Notes: generated by a model from the letters alone, not told the origin. 64,000 nt of DNA from Micrococcus endophyticus (GCF_014205115.1 NZ_JACHMW010000001.1:1736001-1800000); one strand, 5' to 3'. Shown: positions 1 to 9,207, numbered from the stretch's first letter. Numbers and translations: made by a program.

Positions 1-1322
1 GCGCCGCACAGCACCACCGGTCCGAGGGAGGGTCCGACGCCGTGCGTCCCCAGGGCCAGTACCAGGCCGAGCCCGGCGCCCCACGGCACGAGCACGAGCG
101 CGGGGGCCACGGTGTGGACGCTCCAGGCCGCGTCCCGGCCGATCGGCAGCAGGCGCTCGAGCTCCGGGCTCCGGCCGACCTCCTCGGCGCCCGCGCCCAC
201 CGCCCGGGTCGCCAGGACGGCCGCCACCGCGACGCCGAGGGCCAGGACCAGGGGCAGCCGCCCCGGCTCGGAGAGGACCAGCAGCGACGGCAGGGCCCAC
301 GCCGAGGCGAGCCGTCGCCCCACCCCCGGCGTCCGCGCCAGGACCGCCAGGTCGGCCCGCGCCCACGCCCCCGCCGGCGAGGCCCGCCCGACGCGCAGCA
401 GCGGGCTCACGCCGCGGCGCCGACGGCCCGGCCCCTCCTCGAGCGCGAGCGCCGCGCCGGCCTGGCGCACGCTCAGCAGGAACATGGCCGCCCCGAGATG
501 GGCCGCCGCGTCTCCCGCGGACCGCAGGTCGCGGTGCGGGATCCGGTGCAGGCGGGAGCGCGTCGCCGCCAGCAGGGCCGCGGCGCCGAGGCCCGCGACG
601 GCGGCCGCCCCCAGCAGCGTCCCGGCGCCGGCGCCGCCCGCGCCGCGCGCCAGGCCGGCCGCGACGTCCGCGCCCGCCAGGGCCGGCAGGACGGGCAGCA
701 GCGCCGCCACCGGGGACCAGCGCAGCAGGGCGAGCAGGTCCCCACGCCGCCCCGAGGCCTGGACGAGCGCGCAGCCGGCCAGGACGAGCGCCGTCGTCGC
801 CCCGGCGAGGAGCCCGGCCGCGAGCGCGTGGGACCAGGCCTCGCCCGCGGAAATCCCCGCGCCCCCGCCCGCCGTGGTGCGCGCGTAGAGCAGCCCGTGG
901 GCCGTCGCGAGCCCCGCCCCGCCGCCGAGCGCCGCGCCGGCGACGACGCGCAGCAGCAGTGCCCGCCACAGCCAGGGGGCCGTGGGCGCGGGCAGCCGCA
1001 GCCACCACTGCGCCTGGGCCCGGTCCACGGCCACCGGGCCCAAGGTCGCGCCCAGCCGGAGGAGCCCGGCCAGGGCCAGCACGGCGGCGGCCGCGGCGAG
1101 GGCCGCCCCGCTCACCGGTGCCTCTCCGGGCAGGCGCCCCCACTGGACGGCGGCGCGCTGGAGCTGGGTGGCGGCACCCACGATCCCCGTGAGGAACGCG
1201 CCCAGGGTGAGGGCCGCCAGCATCGCGACGTAGACGTCCGTGATGCGCTCCCACCGCCGGGCCCTGGCCCGCGGGCGCTCCTGGCGGGCGACCCACAGGT
1301 CTGGCCGGAAGCCTGGACTCAC
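1..1322 (-). CDS. Polytopic membrane protein, likely ABC-transporter permease partner (3' end outside window)
   Basis: The reading frame starts with a GTG that overlaps the TGA of the ABC ATPase gene (GTGA) and runs without a stop to the window edge, so only the N-terminal 440 or so residues are visible. The start is a basic, Arg-rich stretch, followed by many Ala/Leu/Gly/Val-rich hydrophobic segments (for example YVAMLAALTLGAFLTGIVGA) separated by short Arg-rich loops, typical of an inner-membrane protein. No ATPase or enzymatic motif is present. The overlap with an orphan ABC ATPase suggests both form one transporter; some actinobacterial pairs of this kind are annotated as DUF6297-like permeases, which is a recollection not tested here. 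The substrate cannot be inferred. Confidence 0.72.
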   Translation of the reverse strand, partial: MSPGFRPDLWVARQERPRARARRWERITDVYVAMLAALTLGAFLTGIVGAATQLQRAAVQWGRLPGEAPVSGAALAAAAAVLALAGLLRLGATLGPVAVDRAQAQWWLRLPAPTAPWLWRALLLRVVAGAALGGGAGLATAHGLLYARTTAGGGAGISAGEAWSHALAAGLLAGATTALVLAGCALVQASGRRGDLLALLRWSPVAALLPVLPALAGADVAAGLARGAGGAGAGTLLGAAAVAGLGAAALLAATRSRLHRIPHRDLRSAGDAAAHLGAAMFLLSVRQAGAALALEEGPGRRRRGVSPLLRVGRASPAGAWARADLAVLARTPGVGRRLASAWALPSLLVLSEPGRLPLVLALGVAVAAVLATRAVGAGAEEVGRSPELERLLPIGRDAAWSVHTVAPALVLVPWGAGLGLVLALGTHGVGPSLGPVVLCG

Positions 1323-2038
1323 GTGCGCTCGCGGATCCATGCGGCCCCCTCCGCCACGGCGGCCTCCCGCACCCGGCCGTCCACGATGAGGCAGCGCGTG
1401 GCGGCCCCGGCCAGGACGTCGGGGTCATGGGTGACCAGCACCAGGGCGGACGCCGGCTCGAGCGCCGCCAGGCGGGCGGTGAGGCGCTCGCGCATGCCGG
1501 CGTCCAGGCGCTGCTCGGGCTCGTCGAGGGCGAGCAGGCGGAAGGGGCGCAGCAGGGCCGCGGCCAGCAGCAGGCGGCGCCGCTGCCCGGAGGACAGCCG
1601 GGACGGCGGCGCGTCGGCGGCCTCCCGGAGGGCGAAGTACTCGAGCTCCCGGTCGACGACGCGGTCGGGCTCGGGGACGCCGTGGCCCAGGGCGACGAGC
1701 GTGAGGTGCTCGGCGACCGTGAGGGTGGGGAAGTAGGCGTCCTCGTCCGTCAGGACGCTCAGGGCCCGCCGATGCGCGGCGGACTCCGGCAGCACCGGCA
1801 GCCCCTCCAGGCGCACGCGCCCGGCCACCGGCTCCTGGTCGCCGACGAGGGTGCGCAGCACCGTGGACTTGCCCGCGGCGTTGGCCCCGACCACGCCCAC
1901 GCGCTCGCCGGGCCGCACCACCAGGTCCAGGCGCCCCGTCACCGGGACCCCGGCGTAGCCGCACTCGAGCGCCTCGGCGTGCAGCAGCGCCGGCTCCGTC
2001 ACCGCGTCCGCCGTCCCGTCCACGTCAGCCCCGTCCAT
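1319..2038 (-). CDS. ABC transporter ATP-binding protein
   Basis: A 239-aa nucleotide-binding subunit that should hydrolyse ATP to drive a membrane partner. Walker A is GANAAGKST (residues 51-59), the signature is LSSGQ (148-152), Walker B is LLALDEP (168-174), and a THDPD H-loop follows near residue 203. It is short and has no membrane segment, so it needs a separate permease; the next gene overlaps its stop codon and encodes a polytopic membrane protein. A purine-rich GGGAGGGGG lies just upstream of the ATG. It follows cysS by only 28 bp, so it may ride on the ispDF-cysS transcript. Export versus import, and substrate, are unknown. Confidence 0.9.
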   Translation of the reverse strand: MDGADVDGTADAVTEPALLHAEALECGYAGVPVTGRLDLVVRPGERVGVVGANAAGKSTVLRTLVGDQEPVAGRVRLEGLPVLPESAAHRRALSVLTDEDAYFPTLTVAEHLTLVALGHGVPEPDRVVDRELEYFALREAADAPPSRLSSGQRRRLLLAAALLRPFRLLALDEPEQRLDAGMRERLTARLAALEPASALVLVTHDPDVLAGAATRCLIVDGRVREAAVAEGAAWIRERT

Positions 2039-2066
2039 GTCAGGCCCCCTCCCGATCTCGCCCCGG

Positions 2067-3524
2067 TCAGTCCGCCAGGCGCCACGTGGCGCCGTCGGCG
2101 CCGTCCTCCACCACGACGCCGGCCGCGGCCAGGGCGTCCCGGATGCGGTCCGCCGCGGCCCAGTCCTTCTCGGCGCGCGCCTGGGCGCGGGCCTCGATCT
2201 GGGAGCGGACCAGCGAGTCCAGCGCGTCGGCCGCCGGGCCGGTCCCGTCGCCGTCGCCCTCCGGCACGTCGTCCAGGCCGAGGACCGCCGTCATGGCCTC
2301 GACCTCGGTCAGGCGGGCGGCCGCGGACTCCAGGTCCTGCGCGGCCAGCGCGGAGTTGCCGGCGCGCACCACCTCGTGCAGGGCCGCGAGCGCCTGGGGG
2401 ACGTTGAGGTCGTCCTCCATGGCGGCGCGGAACGCGGCGGGCACCCGGTCCGAGAGCGCGCCGTCCACGGCGGGCGGCACGGCCCCGGCGGTGCGGGCGC
2501 GGGCAGTGAAGTTCTCGATGCGCTCCACGGCGGCCTCCGCCTCCTCGAGCGCGCCCGGCCGGTAGTCCAGCTGGGAGCGGTAGTGGGCCTGGCCCAGGAA
2601 GTAGCGCACGGCCTTGGGACGGGCCATGCCGAGCATCTCCTCGGGGGAGATCGTGTTGCCGACCGACTTGGACATCTTCTCGCCGCCGTAGGCCACGAGC
2701 CCGTTGTGCAGCCAGAAGCGGGCGAAGCCGTCCCCGGCGGCCGCGGACTGGGCCAGCTCGTTCTCGTGGTGCGGGAAGCGCAGGTCCAGGCCGCCGCCGT
2801 GGATGTCGAACTGCGCGCCGAGGTACTTGGTGGCCATCGCGGAGCACTCGAGGTGCCAGCCCGGCCGGCCGGCGCCCCACGGGGAGGTCCACACGGCGGT
2901 CGCCGGCTCGCCCTCCTTGGCGCCCTTCCACAGCGCGAAGTCGCGGGGGTCGCGCTTGCCGCGCGGGTCCGCGTCCGGGGCGTCCTGCATGTCCTCCACC
3001 CGCTGGCGGGTCAGCTCGCCGTAGCGCTCCCACGAGCGGACGTCGAAGTACACGTCCCCCGAGCCGTCCTGCGCCGGGTAGGCGTGGCCGCGCTCGACCA
3101 GCCGCTGGATGAGCGCGAACATCTCGGGGACGTGCCCGGTGGCGCGGGGCTCGTAGGTGGGGCGGCGCACGCCGAGGGCGAGGTAGGCGGCGTCGAACGC
3201 CTTCTCGAAGCGGTAGGCCAGCGCCCACCACGGCTCGCGGGCCGGGTAGAGCGCGGAGGGCTCGAAGCCCTCCTCGTGGGAGGCGGCCGAGCGGTCGAGG
3301 ATCTTGTCGTCGATGTCCGTCACGTTGCGCACCGAGGTGACGCGCAACCCGGTGGCCTCGAGCCAGCGGATCAGCACGTCGAACACGATCGCGCTGCGCA
3401 CGTGGCCCACGTGCGGCATGCCCTGCACCGTGGCGCCGCAGTAGTACACCGACGCCTCGCCGGGGACGAGGGGCTCGAAGTCCCTGATCTGCGCGGTGCG
3501 GGTGTCGTAGAAGCGCTGGGCCAT
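2067..3524 (-). CDS. cysS: Cysteinyl-tRNA synthetase
   Basis: Class I aminoacyl-tRNA synthetase charging tRNA-Cys, 485 aa, normal length for the family. The zinc site is visible as C29, C227 (GWHLECS) and the PHHENE segment at 251-256. The HIGH motif is HVGH (38-41) and KMSKS is at 283-287, followed by the helical and C-terminal anticodon-binding region. It is distinguished from the mycothiol ligase MshC by its length and by the [10 protein letters not shown]-type N-terminus. It lies 72 bp after ispDF on the same strand, an order common in Actinobacteria. A leader with a Shine-Dalgarno-like AAGGACC precedes the ATG. Confidence 0.97.
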   Translation of the reverse strand: MAQRFYDTRTAQIRDFEPLVPGEASVYYCGATVQGMPHVGHVRSAIVFDVLIRWLEATGLRVTSVRNVTDIDDKILDRSAASHEEGFEPSALYPAREPWWALAYRFEKAFDAAYLALGVRRPTYEPRATGHVPEMFALIQRLVERGHAYPAQDGSGDVYFDVRSWERYGELTRQRVEDMQDAPDADPRGKRDPRDFALWKGAKEGEPATAVWTSPWGAGRPGWHLECSAMATKYLGAQFDIHGGGLDLRFPHHENELAQSAAAGDGFARFWLHNGLVAYGGEKMSKSVGNTISPEEMLGMARPKAVRYFLGQAHYRSQLDYRPGALEEAEAAVERIENFTARARTAGAVPPAVDGALSDRVPAAFRAAMEDDLNVPQALAALHEVVRAGNSALAAQDLESAAARLTEVEAMTAVLGLDDVPEGDGDGTGPAADALDSLVRSQIEARAQARAEKDWAAADRIRDALAAAGVVVEDGADGATWRLAD

Positions 3525-3596
3525 GGGGCGCGGTCCTTCCGGGAGGGTCAGGGTCCTGACGGGCCCTGCCAGCCTAGTGCGTGCCCCGGACCGGGT

Positions 3597-4955
3597 TCAG
3601 GCCGCCGGCGCCACGAGCGCCGTCGCGATCCCCACGAGGCCCTCCCCGCGGCCGATGAAGCCGAGCCGGTCCGTGGTGGCCGCGGACACGGACACCGGGG
3701 CGCCGCCGAGCGCCGCGGACAGCGCCGCCTCCATCTCCGCCCGCCGCGTGCCCACCTTGGGGCGCGGCGCCACCACCTGCACTGCCACGTTCCCGACGGC
3801 GAGCCCCGCCTCCGTCAGCAGGCGCAGCACCTCGGCCAGCATGGCCGTGCCGGAGGCGTCCGCCATCTCGGGGCGGTCCACGCCGAACACGGCGCCCAGG
3901 TCCCCGAGGCCGGCGGCCGAGAGCAGGGCGTTGCACGCCGCGTGGGCGGCCACGTCCCCGTCCGAGGTGGCGGCCACCCCGCGCTCGCCCGGCCAGTGCA
4001 CGCCGCCGAGCCACAGCGGACGCGGCGCGTCCTCGGGCGCCCACCGGTGCACGTCCGTGCCGACGCCGACGCGCGGCAGGGCCGCCCCGGGACGGGGGCC
4101 TGCGGGGGCGGTGGCGGCGTCGGCCTCGGGGGCGGGGCCGGGGGCGCTGCCGGACTGGTCCATGGCGGGGTCCTCCTCGGGGGTGGGCGCGTCGGCGCGG
4201 CGCGCCAGCTCGAGCCGGGCCAGCTCGAGGTCGGCGGGGGCGGTGACCTTGAACGCGGCCGCGTCGCCGGCCACCACGGCCACCGGGTGCCCCGCGGCCT
4301 CCATCACCATGGCGTCGTCGGTGAGCGCCGCGGCGTCGAGCGCGGGGTCCGCGCGCACGGCCTCGTGGGCGGCGAGCAGCGCGTCCAGGTCGAAGCCCTG
4401 GGGCGTCTGCACGGCGCGCAGGGCGGCGCGGGGCGGCGTCGCCGTGACGACCTCGGCCCCGCCGGGCCCCGGCGCCACCTGCTTCACCGTGTCCGTCAGG
4501 GCGATCCCGGGCACCACGGCGACGGCGCCGGCGTCGAGGGCGGCCTCGACGGCCGCGAACACGGCCGGCGGGGTGAGGGCGCGGGCGGCGTCGTGGACGA
4601 GGACCCGGCGCGGGCCGGTCGCGGGGCCGAGAGCGTCCAGCGCGTCGGCGGCCGCCGCGAGCCCCGCGCGCACGGAGTCGGCCCGCTCCGCCCCGCCCGG
4701 CACGCAGGCGACGGGCGCGCCGAGGCCCGGGCCGGCGTCGACCTCGGCGGCCACGCGGGCGGCGTCCTCCTCCGCCGGCGGGGCGAGGACCACGACGGCG
4801 TCCACGGCGGCCCCGGCGGCCCGCGCGGCCGCCACGGAGTCCAGGCAGTGGCGCAGCAAGGCGCGGCCGTCGGCGAGGGGGACGAGAGCCTTCGGCATGC
4901 CCGCACCGAGGCGGGTGCCGGCGCCGGCGGCGGCGATCACGAGGGCGGTGGGCAT
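3597..4955 (-). CDS. ispDF: Bifunctional IspD/IspF: MEP cytidylyltransferase and MEcPP synthase
   Basis: One 452-aa frame carries two enzymes of the non-mevalonate isoprenoid pathway. Residues 1 to about 235 are IspD (CTP plus MEP to CDP-ME), with the nucleotide loop [15 protein letters not shown] at 8-22. Residues 296-452 are IspF (CDP-MEP to MEcPP), with the metal ligands D301 and H303 in VGTDVHRW and the SDGDVAAHA segment. A Pro/Ala-rich linker of about 55 residues joins them. Separate genes are usual in Actinobacteria. An internal ATG at 4163 in the linker is preceded by AGGAGG at an 8-nt spacing, so IspF could also be made alone. The gene start has a -10 box 6 nt upstream. Confidence 0.95.
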   Translation of the reverse strand: MPTALVIAAAGAGTRLGAGMPKALVPLADGRALLRHCLDSVAAARAAGAAVDAVVVLAPPAEEDAARVAAEVDAGPGLGAPVACVPGGAERADSVRAGLAAAADALDALGPATGPRRVLVHDAARALTPPAVFAAVEAALDAGAVAVVPGIALTDTVKQVAPGPGGAEVVTATPPRAALRAVQTPQGFDLDALLAAHEAVRADPALDAAALTDDAMVMEAAGHPVAVVAGDAAAFKVTAPADLELARLELARRADAPTPEEDPAMDQSGSAPGPAPEADAATAPAGPRPGAALPRVGVGTDVHRWAPEDAPRPLWLGGVHWPGERGVAATSDGDVAAHAACNALLSAAGLGDLGAVFGVDRPEMADASGTAMLAEVLRLLTEAGLAVGNVAVQVVAPRPKVGTRRAEMEAALSAALGGAPVSVSAATTDRLGFIGRGEGLVGIATALVAPAA

Positions 4956-4961
4956 GCGGCC

Positions 4962-4967
4962 ATCCTA
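4962..4967 (-). promoter_or_regulatory. -10 box (TAGGAT) for leaderless ispDF
   Basis: TAGGAT ends 6 nt before the ispDF ATG, placing the expected +1 at or next to the start codon. No Shine-Dalgarno sequence fits in between. Confidence 0.5.
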
Positions 4968-5055
4968 GGGAGGGTCCCGTTTCTCACACGAAAGTGCGCG
5001 GGAAGGCTCCCGTCTCCCGCACGAAAACGTGGGGGCGGGGAGCGCCGGGCACGGC

Positions 5056-5086
5056 AGAGGGCCCGCGTCCACGACGCGGGCCCTCT
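5056..5086 (-). terminator. Hairpin terminator after carD
   Basis: A perfect 14-bp stem (5056-5069 with 5073-5086) closes a 3-nt loop, 60 bp beyond the carD stop and before ispDF. There is no clear U-run. Confidence 0.75.
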
Positions 5087-5145
5087 CCTCTGCTGCGGTG
5101 CTCATCCGTCCGAGCGCTCGGCCCGGGCGGCGGCTCGGCGGGGTC

Positions 5146-5628
5146 TCAGCCCTCGAGCACCTGGTCCAGCATGCCCTCGGCCTCCTCCTCGGTGACCTTC
5201 TTGGCCAGCGCGAGCTCGGAGACGAGCACCTGGCGCGCCTTGGACAGCATCCGCTTCTCGCCGGCGGACAGGCCGCGGTCCTGGTCGCGGCGCCACAGGT
5301 CGCGCACGACCTCGGCGACCTTCTTCACGTCGCCGCTGGCCAGCTTCTCCAGGTTCGCCTTGTAGCGGCGGGACCAGTTGGTGGGCTCCTCCACCTGCTC
5401 GGCCTGCAGGACTTCGACGACCTCCTCGAGGCCCTCCGAGTCCACGACGTCACGCACGCCGACCAGGTCGACGTTCTCCGCGGGGACCTCGATGGTCAGG
5501 TCGCCCTGCGCCACCTTCAGCTTGAGGTACATCTTCTCCTCCCCCTTGATGGTGCGCATCTTGATCTCCTCGATCCGCGCAGCACCGTGGTGGGGGTAGA
5601 CGACGGTCTCTCCGACCTCAAAAACCAT
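5146..5628 (-). CDS. carD: CarD-family RNA-polymerase-binding transcription regulator
   Basis: The 160-aa protein begins with the CarD/TRCF RNAP-interaction (Tudor-like) domain ([17 protein letters not shown] to about residue 60). It continues into the helical DNA-minor-groove domain with the [13 protein letters not shown] segment. CarD binds the beta subunit and stabilises open complexes, especially at rRNA promoters, and is essential in mycobacteria. The gene sits immediately upstream of ispDF, the same order as in many Actinobacteria, but a strong hairpin separates the two. A -10-like TAGAAT lies about 27 bp upstream of the ATG, giving a short leader with a GAAAGGGG ribosome-binding site. 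Confidence 0.96.
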   Translation of the reverse strand: MVFEVGETVVYPHHGAARIEEIKMRTIKGEEKMYLKLKVAQGDLTIEVPAENVDLVGVRDVVDSEGLEEVVEVLQAEQVEEPTNWSRRYKANLEKLASGDVKKVAEVVRDLWRRDQDRGLSAGEKRMLSKARQVLVSELALAKKVTEEEAEGMLDQVLEG

Positions 5629-5654
5629 GTTGTTGTGCCCCTTTCAGACGTCTC

Positions 5655-5660
5655 ATTCTA
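5655..5660 (-). promoter_or_regulatory. -10 box (TAGAAT) of carD
   Basis: TAGAAT reads toward carD and leaves a leader of roughly 20 nt that holds the ribosome-binding site. No good -35 is visible. Confidence 0.45.
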
Positions 5661-5760
5661 TCATGTGCCCACGTCACGCCGCGAGTGCCGTCGTGCCACG
5701 AGCCCCGGGATGTGATAGTGCGGAGCCGTGACACGCGGCGTCTTCCGTGCACGGATGCGG

Positions 5761-5766
5761 TAGCCT
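5761..5766 (+). promoter_or_regulatory. Possible -10 box (TAGCCT) of the lipoprotein gene
   Basis: TAGCCT lies 57 bp upstream of the GTG; the resulting leader carries a GAGGAGA ribosome-binding site. No convincing -35 was found. Confidence 0.35.
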
Positions 5767-5823
5767 GACCTCGCAGGCCCCCTGCCTCGGGGTCCTGACG
5801 TCATCGCACCTGAGGAGACCTCT

Positions 5824-6375
5824 GTGAAGAACGCATCCCGGCCCGCCCGGCGCCACCTCGCCGCAGGTGCGCTGGCCGCCGTCGCCCTGCTGGGCGCCAC
5901 CGGCTGCTCCGCCGTGAGCCCCATCGCCACCGCCATCGAGTACGACGCGTCGGACGGCATCAACGGCGAGGAGAAGGACTTCCTCAGCTACCGCAATCTC
6001 GCCCTGGTCGGCGACGGCGACTCGGGTCCGGCCCGCCTGATCGGCACCCTCGAGAACCTCTCGGACCAGGCCCAGACCTACACCTTCCAGGCCGAGGGCG
6101 GCGGCTCCGCCACCGTCCAGGTCCCCGCCGGCGAGACCTTCAAGCTCGAGGACGACGCCAACCAGACCGTCCTGGAGCGCCAGGACGCCTGGGTGGGCGA
6201 GCTCCTGCCCGTCACCGTCTCCGGCAACGGCGGCCAGACCGAGCTCGAGGTCCCGCTGCTCGGCGCCACCCAGGACCACTACCGCGACCTGCTCCCGGAG
6301 GGCGTGAGCCCCTCGGACGAGGAGCTCGGCTCCCACCTCGACGAGGAGACGCACGACTACGGCGGGGAGCACTGA
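5824..6375 (+). CDS. Small secreted lipoprotein, function unknown
   Basis: A 183-aa protein with a basic N-terminus, a hydrophobic stretch and a lipobox LLGATGC that would be cleaved before Cys28, anchoring it to the outer face of the membrane. The mature part has no enzymatic motif; it is acidic, especially at the C-terminus (many Asp/Glu and several His). Homologues at this position between carD and the senX3-regX3 genes are common in Micrococcaceae and are sometimes mislabelled as DNA methylases, which the sequence does not support. The GTG start has GAGGAGA at a good distance. Its place next to SenX3-RegX3 hints at an envelope or phosphate link, but this is only context. Confidence 0.85.
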   Translation: MKNASRPARRHLAAGALAAVALLGATGCSAVSPIATAIEYDASDGINGEEKDFLSYRNLALVGDGDSGPARLIGTLENLSDQAQTYTFQAEGGGSATVQVPAGETFKLEDDANQTVLERQDAWVGELLPVTVSGNGGQTELEVPLLGATQDHYRDLLPEGVSPSDEELGSHLDEETHDYGGEH

Positions 6376-6397
6376 CCCCTCCCGCACCCCGCACGCC

Positions 6398-6435
6398 ACG
6401 GCCCCGGCCCCTCCGCCAGGAGGAGCCGGGGCCGT
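6398..6435. terminator. Bidirectional terminator, lipoprotein/regX3
   Basis: An 11-bp perfect outer stem (6398-6408 with 6425-6435) encloses a further CCTCC/GGAGG pairing. It lies between convergent genes and is followed on the + strand by GTCGTCGT rather than a U-run. Confidence 0.75.
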
Positions 6436-6460
6436 CGTCGTCCCGGAGGCGCCGCGGGGC

Positions 6461-7141
6461 TCAGGCCTCGAACTTGTAGCCCAGGCCGCGCACCGTCACC
6501 AGGTGGCGCGGGCTCGAGGGGTCCGGCTCGATCTTGGAGCGCAGCCGCTTCACGTGCACGTCGAGGGTCTTCGTGTCCCCCACGTAGTCCGACCCCCAGA
6601 CGCGGTCGATCAGCTGCCCGCGGGTCAGCACCCGGCCGGCGTTGCGCAGCAGCATCTCGAGCAGCTCGAACTCCTTGAGGGGCAGCGAGACCTGCTCCCC
6701 GTCCACGGAGACCACGTGGCGCTCCACGTCCATCCGCACCGGGCCGGCGCCCAGGGTGGCGGAGACCAGCTCCTCCGGCTCCCCCTGCCGGCGCAGCACC
6801 GCCCGCACCCGGGCCACGAGCTCCCGCGAGGAGTACGGCTTGGTCACGTAGTCGTCCGCGCCAAGCTCGAGGCCCACGACCTTGTCGATCTCGGAGTCCT
6901 TGGCGGTGAGCATGATGACCGGCACGTTGGAGCGCTGGCGCACCTGGCGGCAGACCTCGGTGCCGGACATGCCCGGCAGCATGAGGTCCAGGAGGATCAG
7001 GTCCGCGCCGTCGCGCTCGAAGACGCCGAGCGCCTCGTTGCCGTCGGCGGCCACGGCCACCTCGAAGCCCTCCTTCTCCAGGAGGTAGGACAGGGGATCG
7101 CTGAACGACTCCTCGTCCTCCACGATCAGAATGCGGCTCAT
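6461..7141 (-). CDS. regX3: OmpR/PhoB-type response regulator, RegX3-like
   Basis: A 226-aa regulator with an N-terminal receiver domain (acidic pocket E9/D10/E11, phosphoacceptor D52 in LILLDLMLP, K81 in MLTAKDS) and a C-terminal winged-helix DNA-binding domain ending in HLVTVRGLGYKFEA. The ATG overlaps the TGA of the upstream histidine kinase gene (ATGA), so kinase and regulator are translationally coupled. An earlier in-frame ATG would add 55 Arg/Pro-rich residues read from the kinase gene and is not the start. With SenX3 and the nearby phoU this is the phosphate-sensing system; the expected targets carry tandem GTTCACC-like boxes, and two candidates lie in this window (8440 and 16424). 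Confidence 0.93.
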   Translation of the reverse strand: MSRILIVEDEESFSDPLSYLLEKEGFEVAVAADGNEALGVFERDGADLILLDLMLPGMSGTEVCRQVRQRSNVPVIMLTAKDSEIDKVVGLELGADDYVTKPYSSRELVARVRAVLRRQGEPEELVSATLGAGPVRMDVERHVVSVDGEQVSLPLKEFELLEMLLRNAGRVLTRGQLIDRVWGSDYVGDTKTLDVHVKRLRSKIEPDPSSPRHLVTVRGLGYKFEA

Positions 7142-8370
7142 GCGCTGGACTCCTTCCGGGGCGGGGACGCGGCGGACGCGGTCACGCGGTGACCGCGCCG
7201 CTCGGTGACGTGGGAGGCGGCCGGGGGGCCGTCGACGGCGGCGCCGTCGTCCTCCCATTCGGGCAGGCGGATGGTGAAGGTCGAACCGCGCCCCGGCTGG
7301 GACCACAGGCTGACCTCCCCGCCGTGGTTGATCACGACGTGCTTGACGATGCTCAAGCCCAGCCCCGTGCCGCCCGTCTGGCGGGACCGGGCGGAGTCCA
7401 CCCGGTAGAAGCGCTCGAACACGCGCTCCTGCTCCTCCGGGGAGATGCCGATCCCCTGGTCCGTGACGGTGACCTGGGCCAGCCCGTCCGCGGAACTCAG
7501 GCCGATGCCCACCGTGGTGCCCTCCGGCGAGTACCGCACGGCGTTGTCCACGAGGTTGCGCACCGCGGTCATCAGCTGGTCCGCGTCCCCGTGCACGACG
7601 GCGTCCACACGCCCGCCGACGCGCAACGTGATGCCGCGGTCCTCGGCGGTGAGGCGCAGCCGGTCCACGGCGTCGGCCACCACGGCGTTGAGGTCCACGG
7701 CCCGCCCGTCCTGGACGACGTCCTTGGCCTGCAGGCGGGAGAACTCGATGATGTCCTGCACGAGGGCCGTGAGCCGGCGGGACTCGATGCCCAGCCGGGA
7801 GGCGAAGCGGCGGACGGCCTCCTCGTCCTCCGCGGCGTCCCCGATGGCCTCCGCCAGCAGGGAGATGGCCCCCACGGGGGTCTTCAGCTCGTGGGAGACG
7901 TTGACCACGAAGTCGTGGCGCATGGCCTCGGTGCGGGTCACGTCCGTGCGGTCGTCCGCGAGGATCAGGATGTACTCCTCGTCCAGGGGCGCCACGCGCA
8001 GCTCCACCACGAGGCTGGACTGGCCGAGCGGGCCGCGGGGCAGCTCCAGGCGGCGCTCCACGATCACGCCCTCGGCGCGCACGGAGCGGGTGAGGTCCTT
8101 GACCTGCTGCTGCACGAGGGAGTGGCCGCGCACGAGGCCGAGGGCGTAGGCGGAGGGGTTGGCGCGCACGACGCCGTCGACGTCGTCCACCACGGCGTAG
8201 GCCCGGCCCACCACCGCGAGCACCTCCGCCGCCCCGGGGGCGAGCGTGGGCTCGCCCACCGCCAGGTCGACCGTGCGTGAGCGCTCGGACGCCCGGAAGG
8301 CCAGCATGGAGGCCACTCCGATGAACAGTCCGACCGCGCCGCAGAGCAGGCCGATGATGACGGGATCCAC
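7138..8370 (-). CDS. senX3: Sensor histidine kinase, SenX3-like
   Basis: A 410-aa membrane kinase. One or two short hydrophobic segments cover residues 4-25, followed by a PAS-like region (about 45-145). The dimerisation/phosphoacceptor helix has H160 in VSHELKTPVG, and the HATPase_c domain has N (VRNLVDNAVRYS), G1 (DQGIGIS) and G2 (GTGLGLSIVKH) boxes. The family autophosphorylates and passes the phosphate to RegX3 under phosphate limitation. The start is a GTG with a TAGTCT -10 box 6 nt away, implying a leaderless mRNA. Divergent phoU lies 165 bp away with a PHO-box-like element between. Confidence 0.94.
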   Translation of the reverse strand: MDPVIIGLLCGAVGLFIGVASMLAFRASERSRTVDLAVGEPTLAPGAAEVLAVVGRAYAVVDDVDGVVRANPSAYALGLVRGHSLVQQQVKDLTRSVRAEGVIVERRLELPRGPLGQSSLVVELRVAPLDEEYILILADDRTDVTRTEAMRHDFVVNVSHELKTPVGAISLLAEAIGDAAEDEEAVRRFASRLGIESRRLTALVQDIIEFSRLQAKDVVQDGRAVDLNAVVADAVDRLRLTAEDRGITLRVGGRVDAVVHGDADQLMTAVRNLVDNAVRYSPEGTTVGIGLSSADGLAQVTVTDQGIGISPEEQERVFERFYRVDSARSRQTGGTGLGLSIVKHVVINHGGEVSLWSQPGRGSTFTIRLPEWEDDGAAVDGPPAASHVTERRGHRVTASAASPPRKESSA

Positions 8371-8376
8371 GGCACC

Positions 8377-8382
8377 AGACTA
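8377..8382 (-). promoter_or_regulatory. -10 box (TAGTCT) for leaderless senX3
   Basis: TAGTCT ends 6 nt before the senX3 GTG codon and supports that start over any internal ATG. Confidence 0.5.
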
Positions 8383-8439
8383 GCCTCTGGGGGCCCGGCG
8401 ACGGTCGGTCGGAACCCGGCCAGACGGCGGTCTCCCGGC

Positions 8440-8484
8440 GTTCATGGACCGTTCACCTGCCCCTGCCAGCATGGACCGTTCGCC
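8440..8484. promoter_or_regulatory. PHO-box-like tandem repeat between senX3 and phoU
   Basis: Two direct 11-nt units, GTTCATGGACC and GTTCACCTGCC (8440-8461), abut each other. A third GTTCGCC core lies at 8478-8484 inside a second copy of CATGGACCGTTC. The 11-nt spacing and GTTCACC core match the Streptomyces PhoP PHO-box model; the second unit fits 10 of 11 positions. It is the likely RegX3 operator controlling phoU and perhaps senX3-regX3 itself. Confidence 0.6.
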
Positions 8485-8535
8485 CCGTGGGGAACGGGGG
8501 CGGCGGCGCACGGACGTCGCCGCGGAGAGGAGACC

Positions 8536-9207
8536 ATGCGCGAGCTCTACCGCGCCGACCTCGAGCGCCTGGGACGGGACCTGACCGAGATCGCCCGCCT
8601 CGTGCATCGGGCCATGATCGACGCCCAGGAGGCGCTCGAGTCCGCCGACGTCCACGGCGCCGAGCGCGTCATCTCCGAGGACGCCCGGATCGACCGCCTG
8701 CAGGAGTCCCTGGACGAGCAGGCCGTGCGGATCCTGGCGCTCCAGGCGCCCGTCGCCACGGACCTGCGCACCGTCGTCGCGACCCTGCGCATGAGCTCCT
8801 CGCTGGAGCGGATGGGCGACCTCGCCCGCCACGTGGCGCAGCTGACCCGCCTGCGCTACCCCGAGCACGTGATCCCCGCCCCCGTGCGCCCCGTGTTCAC
8901 CGCCATGTGCGACGCCGCCGTGGACGTGGCCGAGGAGACCGTGCTGCTGCTCGAGACCCAGGACCTCGCCCACGCGGACCGCATCCACGCCGTGAACGAG
9001 GACGTGAACGCCCTGCACGCCTCCGTGTTCCGCTTCATCGCCGCCTCCGACTGGACGGCGACGCCGGCCACCACCACCGACGTCACCCTCGCCTCGCGCT
9101 ACCTCGAGCGGTTCACGGACCACGGCCTCTCCGTGGCCGCCAAGGTCCGCTACCTGGTCACGGGCGAGTGGGCGTACCACCGCGGCTCGGAGACCTCCGG
9201 GCCCTGA
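8536..9207 (+). CDS. phoU: Phosphate signalling protein PhoU
   Basis: A 223-aa all-helical protein made of two repeated three-helix PhoU bundles (about residues 10-105 and 110-210). The first has the EDARIDRLQESLDEQ-type metal-binding acidic motif. PhoU keeps the SenX3-type kinase quiet when phosphate is plentiful, usually together with the Pst transporter, which is not in this window. GGAGAGGAG precedes the ATG. It is transcribed divergently from senX3-regX3, the standard actinobacterial arrangement, and its upstream region carries the PHO-box-like repeat. A long hairpin ends the gene. Confidence 0.95.
   Translation: MRELYRADLERLGRDLTEIARLVHRAMIDAQEALESADVHGAERVISEDARIDRLQESLDEQAVRILALQAPVATDLRTVVATLRMSSSLERMGDLARHVAQLTRLRYPEHVIPAPVRPVFTAMCDAAVDVAEETVLLLETQDLAHADRIHAVNEDVNALHASVFRFIAASDWTATPATTTDVTLASRYLERFTDHGLSVAAKVRYLVTGEWAYHRGSETSGP

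Noticed and set aside
42-1736. Plus-strand open frames over the first 1.7 kb
   Set aside because: Arg/Gly/Gln-rich nonsense typical of antisense frames in G+C-rich DNA. The minus strand encodes the membrane protein and ABC ATPase with clear features.
2067-3524. Annotation of cysS as the mycothiol ligase mshC
   Set aside because: Length (485 aa), N-terminal sequence and the full C-terminal anticodon-binding part fit CysS; MshC is shorter.
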